From Mobiluncus porci (GTDB lineage: Bacteria; Actinomycetota; Actinomycetes; Actinomycetales; Actinomycetaceae): 64,000 nucleotides of DNA. The position numbers and the translations under genes are program-made. The notes beneath the pieces were generated by a model. The model saw nothing but the letters and a program-made list of their open reading frames with translations. It was not told where the DNA came from and did not search any database. Position 1 is the stretch's first letter. Every line of letters begins with the position of its first letter. Below, piece after piece: positions 1 through 8,245 of this stretch. The DNA lies in contig NZ_VUMY01000007.1 of the NCBI RefSeq assembly GCF_009695935.1, positions 58,971 through 122,970 of the forward strand, given 5' to 3'.

Positions 1-2
1 AG

Positions 3-323
3 TTATCGCCCAATCTCCGCGAAGAACGCGTCAGCTTCCTCGTCGGTCATATCGATTGGACCTGGATAAGAAGGTCTGGGTTGAGCCGCGAGTTCCTCCA
101 AGGTTTGTGAGGTCGGCAAACCTTAGATAATGCCATCCAGAATCGCATTGCCGTTCACAGTGGCAACGGCTCGCACCATGACTTCGTATTGCTCGAGGCT
201 CATCAAAACCATGGAGCCGTGACCATTCTTGGTCAAGAAAGCTGGGCTCCCGCTCTCTTTCACGGCAGCTTCCACCTTCGGATACGAGTTGCGCAAATCA
301 GAAACCGGATAGATATTAATCAC
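3..323 (-). pseudogene. Phd/YefM-type antitoxin interrupted by an in-frame stop
   Basis: The N-terminal half reads INIYPVSDLRNSYPKVEAAV, the DNA-binding beta-strand/helix pattern of Phd/YefM antitoxins, followed by the typical MSLEQYE segment. The chosen start is the GTG at 321-323, which has GGGGGTGG just upstream; an ATG eight codons earlier lacks such a site. A TAA at 123-125 ends the product after ..NGNAILDGII. The same frame then continues without a stop for 39 codons (TLEELAAQP..., TDEEADAFFAEIGR) to a TAA at 3-5. That tail is acidic and coding-like, as expected for the toxin-neutralising C-terminus. I infer a nonsense mutation. No toxin gene is visible; it could lie beyond the left edge. 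A naturally short 66-residue antitoxin is the alternative. Confidence 0.6.
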
Positions 324-398
324 GAGCCACCCCCAAGTTTTTATCATAGTTCTATCATAAATTTATACTAAATTATCTTTAGTCATTGCAACTCCAGA

Positions 399-443
399 AA
401 AATCGCCGGCAGAGAAGCTTAGAGCCTCCCCGCCGGCGATTTT
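399..443 (-). terminator. Rho-independent terminator after the aldolase gene
   Basis: A perfect 12-bp stem AAAATCGCCGGC / GCCGGCGATTTT encloses a 21-nt loop. It starts 15 nt downstream of the stop of the minus-strand aldolase gene, and the A/T ends of the stem supply the U-rich tail. Confidence 0.65.
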
Positions 444-457
444 AGGCTCCAGGGATA

Positions 458-1444
458 TCAGGAATCCTTGAGTTTAGAGTATTTGAGCTTGTAAACCACG
501 TGCATGATTGTCCCGTCGAGTTTTGGCAGGGGTTTTTCACCAAAGGCCAGCGCGACTTTCGCCGCCAAAGCATTCTTAATCGACACCTCTCGGGCGGCCT
601 CCGCCTCATCCAAGTCGGCACCCAAAAAGTAAACGGCCTTCCGTCCGAAAATCATGTCATTAGCGAAGCTCTTACCGGCTTGCAAACCAATCAACTGCGA
701 AAAATCATCCAAGTAAGCCTTCAACCCAGTCTCGCGAAACTCCAGCAACAGCGGCGAATCGTCACCGATGACCGCACCGGCATCCTCGCGGCGCATGAAG
801 ATATGCACGACCTGCGGCGGCAAACTAAAACCGTCGCGGACAAAGCGCCGGACGTGACCCTTCACCGCCCCCGCCGTCACTCCCGTCAGATCCTCGAAAC
901 GCTGCCGGCACGCGGCCTCGAGCTCTTTGGCAAGGTCAACCAGCTCCGCGGGATCGTCTCCAAACAAAACCGCCCCGTGCCCGCGCATCAAAATCGCCCG
1001 CGCGCCGGTCGCCCGAAGAGTCTCCAGCACCGCCTCGTGAAGCTTCTTAGTCGAAGGCAACCCGTAATCGGCAGTCGGCAAAATCGCAGACCCCACCCGC
1101 TCCGCAAGCTCCGCGTCCAACTCCAGCGACTCCCCCGCGAGGCTCATCGCCGAAGCATAAGGCTGGTGGGTGTGAATAATGAACTGCGCATCGGAGCGTT
1201 CGCGGTAAATCGCGGTATGCAGCCCGCGTTCCCCCGAAGGCTTCAACTCGCCCGACCACTTGCCGTCAAAGTCGACTTCAACAAGGTCGGAAGGCTGCAT
1301 CGTCTCGTAGTCGCGCCCCGAAGGGGTAATGAGATACCGATCTGCGCCAACTGACCGCGAGAGATTCCCCCAGGTTCGCGCCACTAACCGGTCGGCCAGT
1401 AGCTCACGGGCAGTTTCAATTATTGGTTCTTTTTCCTCACTCAT
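458..1444 (-). CDS. class II aldolase/adducin family protein with C-terminal extension
   Basis: Residues 1-190 form a class II aldolase fold. The metal ligands are visible as H91 and H93 (IIHTHQPYAS) and H156 (MRGHGAVLFG), and E72 in the KPSGE segment is the expected catalytic acid. Family members cleave sugar phosphates by Zn-dependent retro-aldol chemistry or act as epimerases and dehydratases. Residues ~200-328 form an extra domain that I do not recognise. It may be a degenerate second aldolase repeat, since simple family members end near 215 residues. The gene starts 14 bp after the aminotransferase stop, so the two are probably cotranscribed. With the divergent FGGY kinase next door it could act on a phosphorylated polyol or ketose, but the substrate cannot be read from the sequence. 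Confidence 0.75.
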   Translation of the reverse strand: MSEEKEPIIETARELLADRLVARTWGNLSRSVGADRYLITPSGRDYETMQPSDLVEVDFDGKWSGELKPSGERGLHTAIYRERSDAQFIIHTHQPYASAMSLAGESLELDAELAERVGSAILPTADYGLPSTKKLHEAVLETLRATGARAILMRGHGAVLFGDDPAELVDLAKELEAACRQRFEDLTGVTAGAVKGHVRRFVRDGFSLPPQVVHIFMRREDAGAVIGDDSPLLLEFRETGLKAYLDDFSQLIGLQAGKSFANDMIFGRKAVYFLGADLDEAEAAREVSIKNALAAKVALAFGEKPLPKLDGTIMHVVYKLKYSKLKDS

Positions 1445-1458
1445 GATGCTCCGCTTCC

Positions 1459-2919
1459 CTAGGCCTTCTTGACGACTTTCTTAAAGACCCGCTCGAAGCG
1501 GTTCAAGGCTTCATCAATGAGGTCCTCGTTGTAAGCCGCCGAGGTGTAGAGCCGAGATCCCGCCAAAGTAATCAGGCCTTCGGCGGTATAGGCCGCGCCC
1601 ATGTATTCCATTTCCTTCTTGCGCACCGAAGTTTCCTTCAAAACGCCAGGAATCGTCCACGGATGCTTCCAATCCACCACAAAGTGCATGGTTCCAACGG
1701 TCTCTAAGTGGCAGACAGATCCTTCGTTCCAGACCACGAACGGCAGGTTGTATTGCTTGACCAGGGTCTTCAAACCGTCGGTCAAGCGGTTGCCCATCTT
1801 GCCGGCGTATTCGCAGGCATCGGTTTCAATAATCCGCTTGATGGTGTGGTAACCGGCCACGCAGCTAATCGGGGTCGCCGCCATCGTCCCGCCGATGAGC
1901 GCCTTGTGGACTTTGTCCCCCGACTGGATGCCGGCGGCGAGATACTTCATGTATTCCTTCTTGCCGCCAAGGCCGCCCGCGCCCGGGTAGCCGCCAGCGA
2001 TGACCTTTCCAAAGACGGTCAGGTCGGTGTCGATTCCGTAAAGGCCACTCGCGCCGCGGTCGCTGATGCGGAAAGCGGTGACGACTTCATCAAAAATCAA
2101 CAAAGCGCCATAGCGTTTACACAACCGCTCCACGCCCTTGAGGAACACCTGGTCAATCGGCCAAGTTCCGGATTCGGGACCAATCGGCTCAATCATCACG
2201 GCCGCGACGCCGCCGTGCAGCTTCTTCATCCGCAGTTTTCGCTCGAGGTCCGCGAGGTCTCCCGGCATAAATTCATCAACGTAGCGGAACATGGTCCAGG
2301 GCACACCGTGGGCCTGAGTGAATTTCGAACCGGGAACGCGAATCCCGTAAGCCAACTGGTCTGACCAGCCGTGATAGGCTCCGCCCATCTTCAAAATGTG
2401 TTTCTTCTTGGTGGCCAGACGCGCGACGCGAATCGCCGCCATACAGGCCTCGGTGCCAGATCCGAGCATCCGGAATTGATCGACTGTGGGCACCCGAGAG
2501 GCAATCAGGTCGGCCAACTTGTATTCGTATTCGTGGAAAAGGCCAGTGGAAGGCCCGCCGTCATTCAAGAGTTTGATGACTTCCTCGCGAACTTCCGGCG
2601 GGTTAGATCCCAAGACGGTCGGGCCGCCGGCTTGGAGGAAATCGAAGTACACGTTGCCGTCAATGTCGGTCAGTTCATGGCCGGAGGCCTTCGTAATCAC
2701 GAGCGGGAACGGGTGGTTGAAGGCAAGGTTATGTTGGACGCCTCCGGGGATGCGGTCTTTGGCTTTTTCAATCATCGCCTTGGATCCGGAACATTTCTTC
2801 TCGAAATAGTATTCTTCGTAGTCGCGCAAAGCTTCGGGGCTAAGGGAGTAAATTGGTTTCTTGATGAGCTCGTCCAGTTGCTTGTTAATGGCGCGAGTGC
2901 TGGGATAGTTGATTCGCAT
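1459..2919 (-). CDS. class III aminotransferase, glutamate-1-semialdehyde aminomutase-like
   Basis: This is a fold-type I PLP enzyme of 486 residues. SGTEACMAAIRVAR (154-167) binds the cofactor phosphate, D277 sits in LLIFDEVV, and K305 in VFGKVIAGGYP is the Schiff-base lysine. It most resembles the GSA aminomutase branch, but it has a long N-terminal arm (1-60), and no other haem-synthesis gene lies nearby. A role in the adjoining carbohydrate module, such as amination or deamination of a sugar or polyol aldehyde, is therefore more likely than haem synthesis. The start is set at the ATG preceded by GAGGAGGCAAATCAA. An ORF open 24 codons further upstream would overlap the kinase start and has no comparable binding site. 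Confidence 0.8.
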   Translation of the reverse strand: MRINYPSTRAINKQLDELIKKPIYSLSPEALRDYEEYYFEKKCSGSKAMIEKAKDRIPGGVQHNLAFNHPFPLVITKASGHELTDIDGNVYFDFLQAGGPTVLGSNPPEVREEVIKLLNDGGPSTGLFHEYEYKLADLIASRVPTVDQFRMLGSGTEACMAAIRVARLATKKKHILKMGGAYHGWSDQLAYGIRVPGSKFTQAHGVPWTMFRYVDEFMPGDLADLERKLRMKKLHGGVAAVMIEPIGPESGTWPIDQVFLKGVERLCKRYGALLIFDEVVTAFRISDRGASGLYGIDTDLTVFGKVIAGGYPGAGGLGGKKEYMKYLAAGIQSGDKVHKALIGGTMAATPISCVAGYHTIKRIIETDACEYAGKMGNRLTDGLKTLVKQYNLPFVVWNEGSVCHLETVGTMHFVVDWKHPWTIPGVLKETSVRKKEMEYMGAAYTAEGLITLAGSRLYTSAAYNEDLIDEALNRFERVFKKVVKKA

Positions 2920-2989
2920 TTGATTTGCCTCCTCGTCGAGATTAAATCGCTTACCCTTATTGTATAACTCTTGAACGAAAGAAGGAAGC
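2920..2989. promoter_or_regulatory. divergent promoter region between aminotransferase and FGGY kinase
   Basis: This 70-bp AT-rich gap must hold the start signals for both directions. TATAAC at 2963-2968 (plus) and TATACA at 2961-2966 (minus, on the complementary strand) are overlapping -10-like hexamers. No convincing -35 box was found on either strand. Shared control of the two arms is inferred from the geometry. Confidence 0.4.
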
Positions 2990-4600
2990 ATGTTTATCCT
3001 GGCGTACGATGTTGGAACTTCTGGAGTGAAAACTTGCCTTTACAAGTCAGGAGATGACCTCGAACTCGTGGCGAGCGAGTTGGGAGCCTACGGGCTCACC
3101 ATCCTCCCCGATGGTGGCGCGGAGCAAGACCCCGAAGAGTGGTGGTCAGCCATGGTTTCCACCACCCATCACTTGGCCGCGACCCACCCCGCGGAGATGA
3201 GCGCAGTCGAGGGAATCAGTTTCTGTTCCCAGATGCAGGCCCTGGTTCTAGTCGATGCCTTGGGACGCCACCTCCGTCCAGCCATGAGCTATATGGATCA
3301 ACGCGCCGTTGAGGAAAAGCGCCGCGGCTTGGAGTCTGGCTTCAAAATCGCAGGCATGAACGCCCGCAAATTGTTGGCTTCCCTGTATCGTACCTCCGCG
3401 GTGTCTGCCTCGGTGAAAGACCCGATGTGGAAATACCTCTGGGTTCGCGACCATGAGCCGCAGGTATTCAAGAAAGTTCGCTGGTGGGTTGATGTCAAGG
3501 AGTACCTAATCGGACGCATGACGGGACACCATGTCATGTCAATTGACTCGGCATTTGCGACCTTACTCTTGGACGTGCGCGCGAAAAAACCGGCCTGGGC
3601 CGAGAAGCTCGCGCGAACTTTTGGGGTAAATCCCGCCCATCTTCCCCCGATTGTCGTTTCCTCTGCGGCTGTGGGGACGCTTCGACCCGAGATTGCCTCC
3701 GAACTAGGTCTGCCCAGTTTAGCCGTGGTCTATGCCGGCGGCGGGGACGCGTCTTTGATTGGCGTGGGGGCCGGCGCTTGTGACGTTAGCGACACCCATG
3801 TCTATTGGGGAACCTCCGGATGGGTTTCGACCGTGACTGACCACCGTGCCGTCGATATTTCCTCGATGATTGCCACCGTTGACGGGGCTGATCCCGGAAA
3901 ATACAACTATTTCGCGGAGCTCGAGACTGCCGGCAAATGCTTCGAGTGGGTGCGCCGCCACCTCGCGGAAGATGAGATCGATGTGTATCTCTCCCACGAC
4001 AACAAGGCTGATGACACGGAAAGTGAGTACGAGTCTCTCTACGAGTACCTCTCCGAAATCGTCAGCAAGGCGGCTGCCGGCGCGGGTGGTGTCATCTTCA
4101 CCCCCTGGCTGCACGGCAACCGCTGTCCCTTCGAGGATGCGAACGCTCGGGCCATGTTTTTCAATATCTCCCTAGAAACCGGAAAAACCGAGCTCCTGCG
4201 GGCCGTAATCGAAGGGGTGTGTTTCCACCTGCGCTGGTTCTTGGAGACTCAGGAAAAGAAGGTCGAGACCGCGGAGACGATTCGTTTTGTTGGTGGCGGT
4301 GCGCTCTCGCCGGTCACTTCCCAGATTCTGGCAGATGTTTTGGGGCGGCGCGTCGAGACCGTGGCCGACCCGCAAAATGTCGGCTCGGTGGGAGCCGCTT
4401 TGGTGGCGCTGGTTGGCGCCGGGAAAGTGAGCGACCTGCCAACAGCCGCGCGCCAATTGGTGAAAGTTTCCGGAACTTACGAGCCGAACCCCGCTACCCG
4501 CGAGGTTTACGACCGCCAATATGAGGTCTTCAAGACGATGTATAAACAAAACCGTAAGGCTTTCGGCGCACTCAACGCCGCCAACGAAGGGAATAACTAA
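2990..4600 (+). CDS. FGGY-family carbohydrate kinase (xylulokinase-like)
   Basis: The protein has 536 residues, a usual FGGY length. It opens with the phosphate-1 motif AYDVGTSGVKTCLY (5-18). D253 in YAGGGDASLIGVG is the predicted catalytic base, and the C-terminal FVGGGALSPVTSQILADV segment is the nucleotide-binding half of the second FGGY domain. Members transfer phosphate from ATP to ketoses or polyols. The start ATG has GAAGGAAG five bases upstream. It is divergent from the aminotransferase and aldolase genes, and its stop overlaps the next start (TAATG), so it is translationally coupled to the GtrA protein. Substrate specificity cannot be assigned; xylulose is only the nearest-family default. 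Confidence 0.8.
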   Translation: MFILAYDVGTSGVKTCLYKSGDDLELVASELGAYGLTILPDGGAEQDPEEWWSAMVSTTHHLAATHPAEMSAVEGISFCSQMQALVLVDALGRHLRPAMSYMDQRAVEEKRRGLESGFKIAGMNARKLLASLYRTSAVSASVKDPMWKYLWVRDHEPQVFKKVRWWVDVKEYLIGRMTGHHVMSIDSAFATLLLDVRAKKPAWAEKLARTFGVNPAHLPPIVVSSAAVGTLRPEIASELGLPSLAVVYAGGGDASLIGVGAGACDVSDTHVYWGTSGWVSTVTDHRAVDISSMIATVDGADPGKYNYFAELETAGKCFEWVRRHLAEDEIDVYLSHDNKADDTESEYESLYEYLSEIVSKAAAGAGGVIFTPWLHGNRCPFEDANARAMFFNISLETGKTELLRAVIEGVCFHLRWFLETQEKKVETAETIRFVGGGALSPVTSQILADVLGRRVETVADPQNVGSVGAALVALVGAGKVSDLPTAARQLVKVSGTYEPNPATREVYDRQYEVFKTMYKQNRKAFGALNAANEGNN

Positions 4601-5175
4601 TGAGCGACAATATTGAAACCCCAGCCGAGGGATCGGCCAAAGACGCTGCAAAATCACCGCAAACCTCTGGCTCCCCCGCCCCGACCAAGGACACCTCCAA
4701 TTCGGTGGTCGTCGGCGAGGCTTCCACCGGCAAAGCCGCCGCTATCCAAGCCGTAAAGTTCACGCTTCTTTCCATCACTGCTGCCGGAGTGGAAGTCGCG
4801 AGCTTCGCCCTAATGGTGTGGATAAACAGCATGACCGGCTGGTTCCCCTTCTGGGTGTGCCAGTCGGTTTCTATCGCACTGTCGGTTATCTATAACTTCA
4901 CCGTCAACCGGCACTTCACCTTCAAGTCGGCCAACAATGTTCCCATTGCAATGCTGAAGGTCGCGTTGTTCTACGTCTTCTTCATTCCGCTAACCTCTTG
5001 GGGCGGGCAAGTGCTGTCCGACCTGGGGTGGGCCGATTGGCTCTTGAAGGGCATCAGCTTGCTTCTGAACTTTGTGGGCGAGTTCCTGTGGTGGAAGTTC
5101 GTGGTTTTCCGCGGTTCTGAGAATACGAATTCCCTCGCCAAGAAGCAGGCCGAAAAATCCTCGCAGAATGGATGA
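4600..5175 (+). CDS. GtrA-family membrane protein
   Basis: The first ~45 residues are polar and probably disordered. Residues ~48-175 contain four hydrophobic helices with the GtrA pattern (IQAVKFTLLSITAAGVEVASF..., SVIYNFTVNRHFTFKS, FVGEFLWWKFVVFR). GtrA proteins are thought to flip or escort undecaprenyl-phosphate-linked sugars for cell-surface glycan synthesis. The start codon overlaps the kinase stop. This arrangement suggests that the product of the kinase/aldolase/aminotransferase module could feed a surface polymer, although that link is inference. The last ~15 residues are basic and cytoplasmic in a standard topology. Confidence 0.7.
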   Translation: MSDNIETPAEGSAKDAAKSPQTSGSPAPTKDTSNSVVVGEASTGKAAAIQAVKFTLLSITAAGVEVASFALMVWINSMTGWFPFWVCQSVSIALSVIYNFTVNRHFTFKSANNVPIAMLKVALFYVFFIPLTSWGGQVLSDLGWADWLLKGISLLLNFVGEFLWWKFVVFRGSENTNSLAKKQAEKSSQNG

Positions 5176-5186
5176 AACAACTCAAT

Positions 5187-5672
5187 TTATTGTTTCAAAG
5201 TCAACACTAAGGTTCTGTTTCCCCCACAGTCTCTTGCGATTTGGGTCAGAATTTTTTCTGGCCCGAGAGATAATTCATGAATCCTAAAAGGCGTTAAGTC
5301 AGCAACTGAATTGAGCTGTAATGTGAGATCACCTTGGAAAATGAGCTGGTTATTAGAAAATTGCGTTCCTTTAGGGAACACTACCCCATAGAAATTGTTT
5401 TCATCGCTAAAACATAACGTGGAGGACTTATCAATGAGAACCAAGGCGCCAAAACCGGTTCCCTTAGAAATTTTAGGAGCTACATTCCACACCCAGAAAT
5501 TAGTATCCCCGCTAGCTATTATTTCAGGGTTAATATCTTCCAAAGGTTCTCCCGCGATTGATTTTGTTTCAATATTGTCAGAACCCGCAGATGGGTAATC
5601 GGGGCTGGATATTTGACATCCGCTTATAAACAAAAAAGCGATAGTCAAAACCGGTACAAGATTTTTCTTCAT
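5187..5672 (-). CDS. small secreted lipoprotein, unknown family
   Basis: The N-terminus is a lipoprotein signal peptide with lipobox FISGC; C19 is the lipidated residue. The mature ~140 residues are polar, with WVWNVAPKISKGTGFGALVLI in the middle, and I do not recognise the family. The gene overlaps the upstream protease by 4 bp (ATGA), so the two are coupled. It may be an inhibitor, chaperone or surface partner of the protease, but nothing in the sequence proves that. The region is visibly richer in A+T than the flanking gtrA and truA genes, consistent with acquisition as a pair. Confidence 0.6.
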   Translation of the reverse strand: MKKNLVPVLTIAFLFISGCQISSPDYPSAGSDNIETKSIAGEPLEDINPEIIASGDTNFWVWNVAPKISKGTGFGALVLIDKSSTLCFSDENNFYGVVFPKGTQFSNNQLIFQGDLTLQLNSVADLTPFRIHELSLGPEKILTQIARDCGGNRTLVLTLKQ

Positions 5673-6823
5673 GAGAGCTTCACCGTAGCCCCTGATAGTT
5701 GTTCGGCTCGCCGCACTTTCATAAAGAAAGATCTATCTCTGCCATTTATAGGAATGCATCCTGTGTGAATCCCTGCCGCACCTCCTGAACTAAACCAAGG
5801 CCCGCCAGAATCCCCATAATCGGTAACGCAAGAGCGGGTGTACATAGAGTCACAATAGGAACCATCGCAAAGCTCTCCAGCAACAGTTGCATACTGCCTG
5901 CCGCTCGTTTCGCCCTTGAACGCAAGACTTTGCCCTAGGTTTGGTGTAAATTTCCACGTCACATTGGTTAAGCCCCCTTGCCCCTGACTCCAAAAACTTG
6001 GCGCAGTCGCTGCATTGCTCGGCGCACTAAGAAGGCCATAATCGGTATACAATCCATCAACATACTGGACACGGGTCATGGTAATCCCGGAATTAATTGA
6101 GCCATAGTATAATGTTTCACCTTTAGAAAGGCAATGCCCTGCAGTAAACATACCGTTGAGAACTCCTGACTTAGAAGCAGAGAAACCTGTAGTACAATAC
6201 CCAATATTGGAGCCAGAAATTCTCCCTCCACCATACAATGACTGTTTCTTAACCGACTCACCATTTATTGAGACTGAAACTTCCAATCGGTTTGAAAGTA
6301 ATTCATTAGGCATCTTGGCCTGTAGGTCTCCCGCAAGCTGCTCCAATCCTCCTAGCTGAAAAATATGGGTACTCACAGCCGTACTACTCGAAGCGCCTGG
6401 CGATAGCTGCAACTGGACTGCTGGTTTATCAGGTACCACCGTCGCGTAAATTGAGAAATCAGATTGTGACCCCAGCATCTTTTTAGCATCGGACACGACT
6501 TTATTTGCCGCGTCTTTGATTTCCGAATCTGAGTAGCCTGTGTTAGTAACAACTTCTAACGAATCCGGAAATTTTACGACCCATTTATCCATATCTTCAG
6601 GAGGATTGTTCTTGAAACCCAGAACGTATCTACCGCGCCCATCATCATATTTCGTATATGAAACAGCATCTGGATAGACATCTTTGAACTCGTCTAACAA
6701 TTCCTCTACATGGTCTACATCACGGATGAGACTGGGAACGGCTGAAAATGCAACATTGACATTCCCAAAAGCAGCCATTACTAGCGCTGTTGTAATTGCC
6801 AGGGTGGGCTTACCGATTCGCAT
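5669..6823 (-). CDS. secreted S1-family serine protease with propeptide
   Basis: The protein has 384 residues from the ATG preceded by AAAGGCGGAATC; a start 21 codons further upstream lacks a signal-like leader and RBS. Residues 1-28 are a Sec signal peptide. Residues ~30-195 form an N-terminal pro-region of the alpha-lytic/streptogrisin kind. The catalytic domain has H230 (FTAGHCLS), D261 (YTDYGLLS) and S339 (DYGDSGGPWF). Cysteines near 210/231, 319/324 and 332/356 could form disulfides. It is likely exported, self-processed and active outside the cell. The gene is AT-rich compared with its neighbours and is translationally coupled to the lipoprotein. Confidence 0.85.
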   Translation of the reverse strand: MRIGKPTLAITTALVMAAFGNVNVAFSAVPSLIRDVDHVEELLDEFKDVYPDAVSYTKYDDGRGRYVLGFKNNPPEDMDKWVVKFPDSLEVVTNTGYSDSEIKDAANKVVSDAKKMLGSQSDFSIYATVVPDKPAVQLQLSPGASSSTAVSTHIFQLGGLEQLAGDLQAKMPNELLSNRLEVSVSINGESVKKQSLYGGGRISGSNIGYCTTGFSASKSGVLNGMFTAGHCLSKGETLYYGSINSGITMTRVQYVDGLYTDYGLLSAPSNAATAPSFWSQGQGGLTNVTWKFTPNLGQSLAFKGETSGRQYATVAGELCDGSYCDSMYTRSCVTDYGDSGGPWFSSGGAAGIHTGCIPINGRDRSFFMKVRRAEQLSGATVKLS

Positions 6824-7103
6824 GATTCCGCCTTTCGACACTGACACGTAACAGCAAATTTCTCTTTTATGGTAGCATCCAGTCACTAAACGGTCAACCC
6901 TATTTATAATATTTCAGATGCATAAATATATATACATGACGTTTTGAGATTCATTTTAAAACGAAGAATTCTATTTAAAACTAATCGCGAGCTGGCAATA
7001 CTATCGCTAGTCTAAAATAAAAGAGGAGAAATCTTCTTATACCCACCTCAATTAACGATATTGACTCTAACGTAATCCGAAAGCCTAGCGCCAACTAACT
7101 GTG
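6824..7103. other. AT-rich intergenic stretch upstream of the protease
   Basis: There is no convincing gene here. The stretch is strongly A+T-rich and probably carries the protease promoter and the 3' end of the truA transcript. I found no clear repeat, transposon end or hairpin that would mark the boundary of the insert. Confidence 0.4.
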
Positions 7104-8171
7104 TTACAACGAGCGGGTTTGTCGGGTTTGAGTCTGGCGAGCGGCCAACTCAGCTTCGGTTTCGGGGTAATCGACCCGAACTAAGGTGAGCCCCTGAGCG
7201 GGCGCGAGCGGGATCTCCGGTATGCGCTGACGGCTCTCCAACGCTGATTTGAGCCAAGCCACGTCACGTCTTCTCCGCCCGATCTCGGTCAAGGCTCCGA
7301 CAAGGGAGCGCACCATCGAGTGACAGAAAGCATCGGCTTTCAGGCGAAGCACAATTTCACCAGTCGGAATACTCTCCTCGTCACCACACACGTTGCGCTC
7401 CTCCGGACAAATCACGTTTCCGGGTCTCGGCTCGTCTTCTAGACTTTCGCGGGTGATCTCAAGTTCTTGCAGGGTGCGGATTGTGGTGGCTCCTTCCCGC
7501 GGTTTACAGAAAGCGGCAAAGTCGTGTTCCCCCAATAAAACCGCAGCAGCTTGTTGCATCGCAGGCAGATCCAGAGCCGAGGTGTACCACCAACACGAGC
7601 CCCGCGTGAGGGGGTTGTGAGTCGAGGGCACATCAACAATCCGGTAGACATAGCGCCTGGAAAGAGCGGAAAACCTCGCGTCGAAGACATCCGGCACCTC
7701 GCGGGCGGCGCTTACCACTATCGCATCAAGAGCTTCGGGTGGATAAGCGACCCGCTCCCCGAGTTCAAGGCCCGGGATGTCCGGCGTGTTCCCCGACAAG
7801 ACCAGGTGCAACACCGACTCAAGGCGTTTCAGGAAAGGATCCCAACTATCTTCCGCCACGCGGTCCTGGGGACGGTTCCACCTTGCTCCACCCTCGGCTA
7901 CGCAATCTGGGGAAGGCTCCACTTTGCTCCGCCTTCGGCTATGCAAAGACGAAACCGTCTCCAATCGCTCCGCAGAAATATCGAAATGTGCGACCTGTCC
8001 GGTGGCGTGAACCCCGGCGTCGGTGCGACCGGCGACGATCAAAACAATTGGCTCGCGAAAAACCACGGACAGCGCGGTCTCCAGCGCTCCTTGCACGGTC
8101 GGCAACCCGGGTTGCCGAGCCCAGCCATGAAACGGCCCGCCGTCATAGCGAATATCCAAGCGAATCCGCAT
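7104..8171 (-). CDS. truA: tRNA pseudouridine(38-40) synthase TruA
   Basis: It isomerises uridines 38-40 in the tRNA anticodon arm. The catalytic aspartate is D51 in VAGRTDAGVHATGQV, and FSALSRRYVYRI and FCHSMVRSLVG are further family blocks. At 355 residues it is longer than usual TruA (~250-290). Residues ~72-110 are a low-similarity insertion built from two copies of a 31-bp repeat, and further extra sequence follows before FDARFSAL. The gene is last in the infA-rplQ ribosomal block, its usual actinobacterial place, but is separated from rplQ by a terminator hairpin. It may therefore have its own transcript or depend on readthrough. Confidence 0.9.
   Translation of the reverse strand: MRIRLDIRYDGGPFHGWARQPGLPTVQGALETALSVVFREPIVLIVAGRTDAGVHATGQVAHFDISAERLETVSSLHSRRRSKVEPSPDCVAEGGARWNRPQDRVAEDSWDPFLKRLESVLHLVLSGNTPDIPGLELGERVAYPPEALDAIVVSAAREVPDVFDARFSALSRRYVYRIVDVPSTHNPLTRGSCWWYTSALDLPAMQQAAAVLLGEHDFAAFCKPREGATTIRTLQELEITRESLEDEPRPGNVICPEERNVCGDEESIPTGEIVLRLKADAFCHSMVRSLVGALTEIGRRRRDVAWLKSALESRQRIPEIPLAPAQGLTLVRVDYPETEAELAARQTQTRQTRSL
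7874..7945. repeat. two degenerate 31-bp direct repeats inside truA
   Basis: Copies at 7874-7904 and 7915-7945 share about 26 of 31 bases; both follow the pattern GGYTCCACYTTGCTCC then a CTCGGCTA/TTCGGCTA block. They are offset by 41 bp, so truA reads them in two different frames (residues ~76-86 and ~90-100). This looks like a small repeat element inserted into a tolerant loop of the protein. Confidence 0.6.
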
Positions 8172-8198
8172 CGCGCGCCTTTCTTTGCTATTGAGTAA

Positions 8199-8234
8199 AA
8201 AATTGGAGAGCCGGTTTCCCGACCCTCCAATTTT
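8199..8234 (-). terminator. Rho-independent terminator after rplQ
   Basis: The stem AAAATTGGAG / CTCCAATTTT encloses a 16-nt loop. Read on the minus strand, the hairpin is followed by a run of T residues. It lies directly after the rplQ stop and before the truA start. Confidence 0.75.
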
Positions 8235-8245
8235 AGCTTATGAAA

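Noticed and set aside
500..1354. Long plus-strand open frame opposite the aldolase gene
   Set aside because: It is the antisense of a clear class II aldolase; it has no RBS and an R/H-rich composition typical of shadow frames.
1459..2919. Aminotransferase as a haem-pathway glutamate-1-semialdehyde aminomutase (hemL)
   Set aside because: Long N-terminal arm, no other haem genes nearby, and linkage to a kinase/aldolase module; hemL not assigned.
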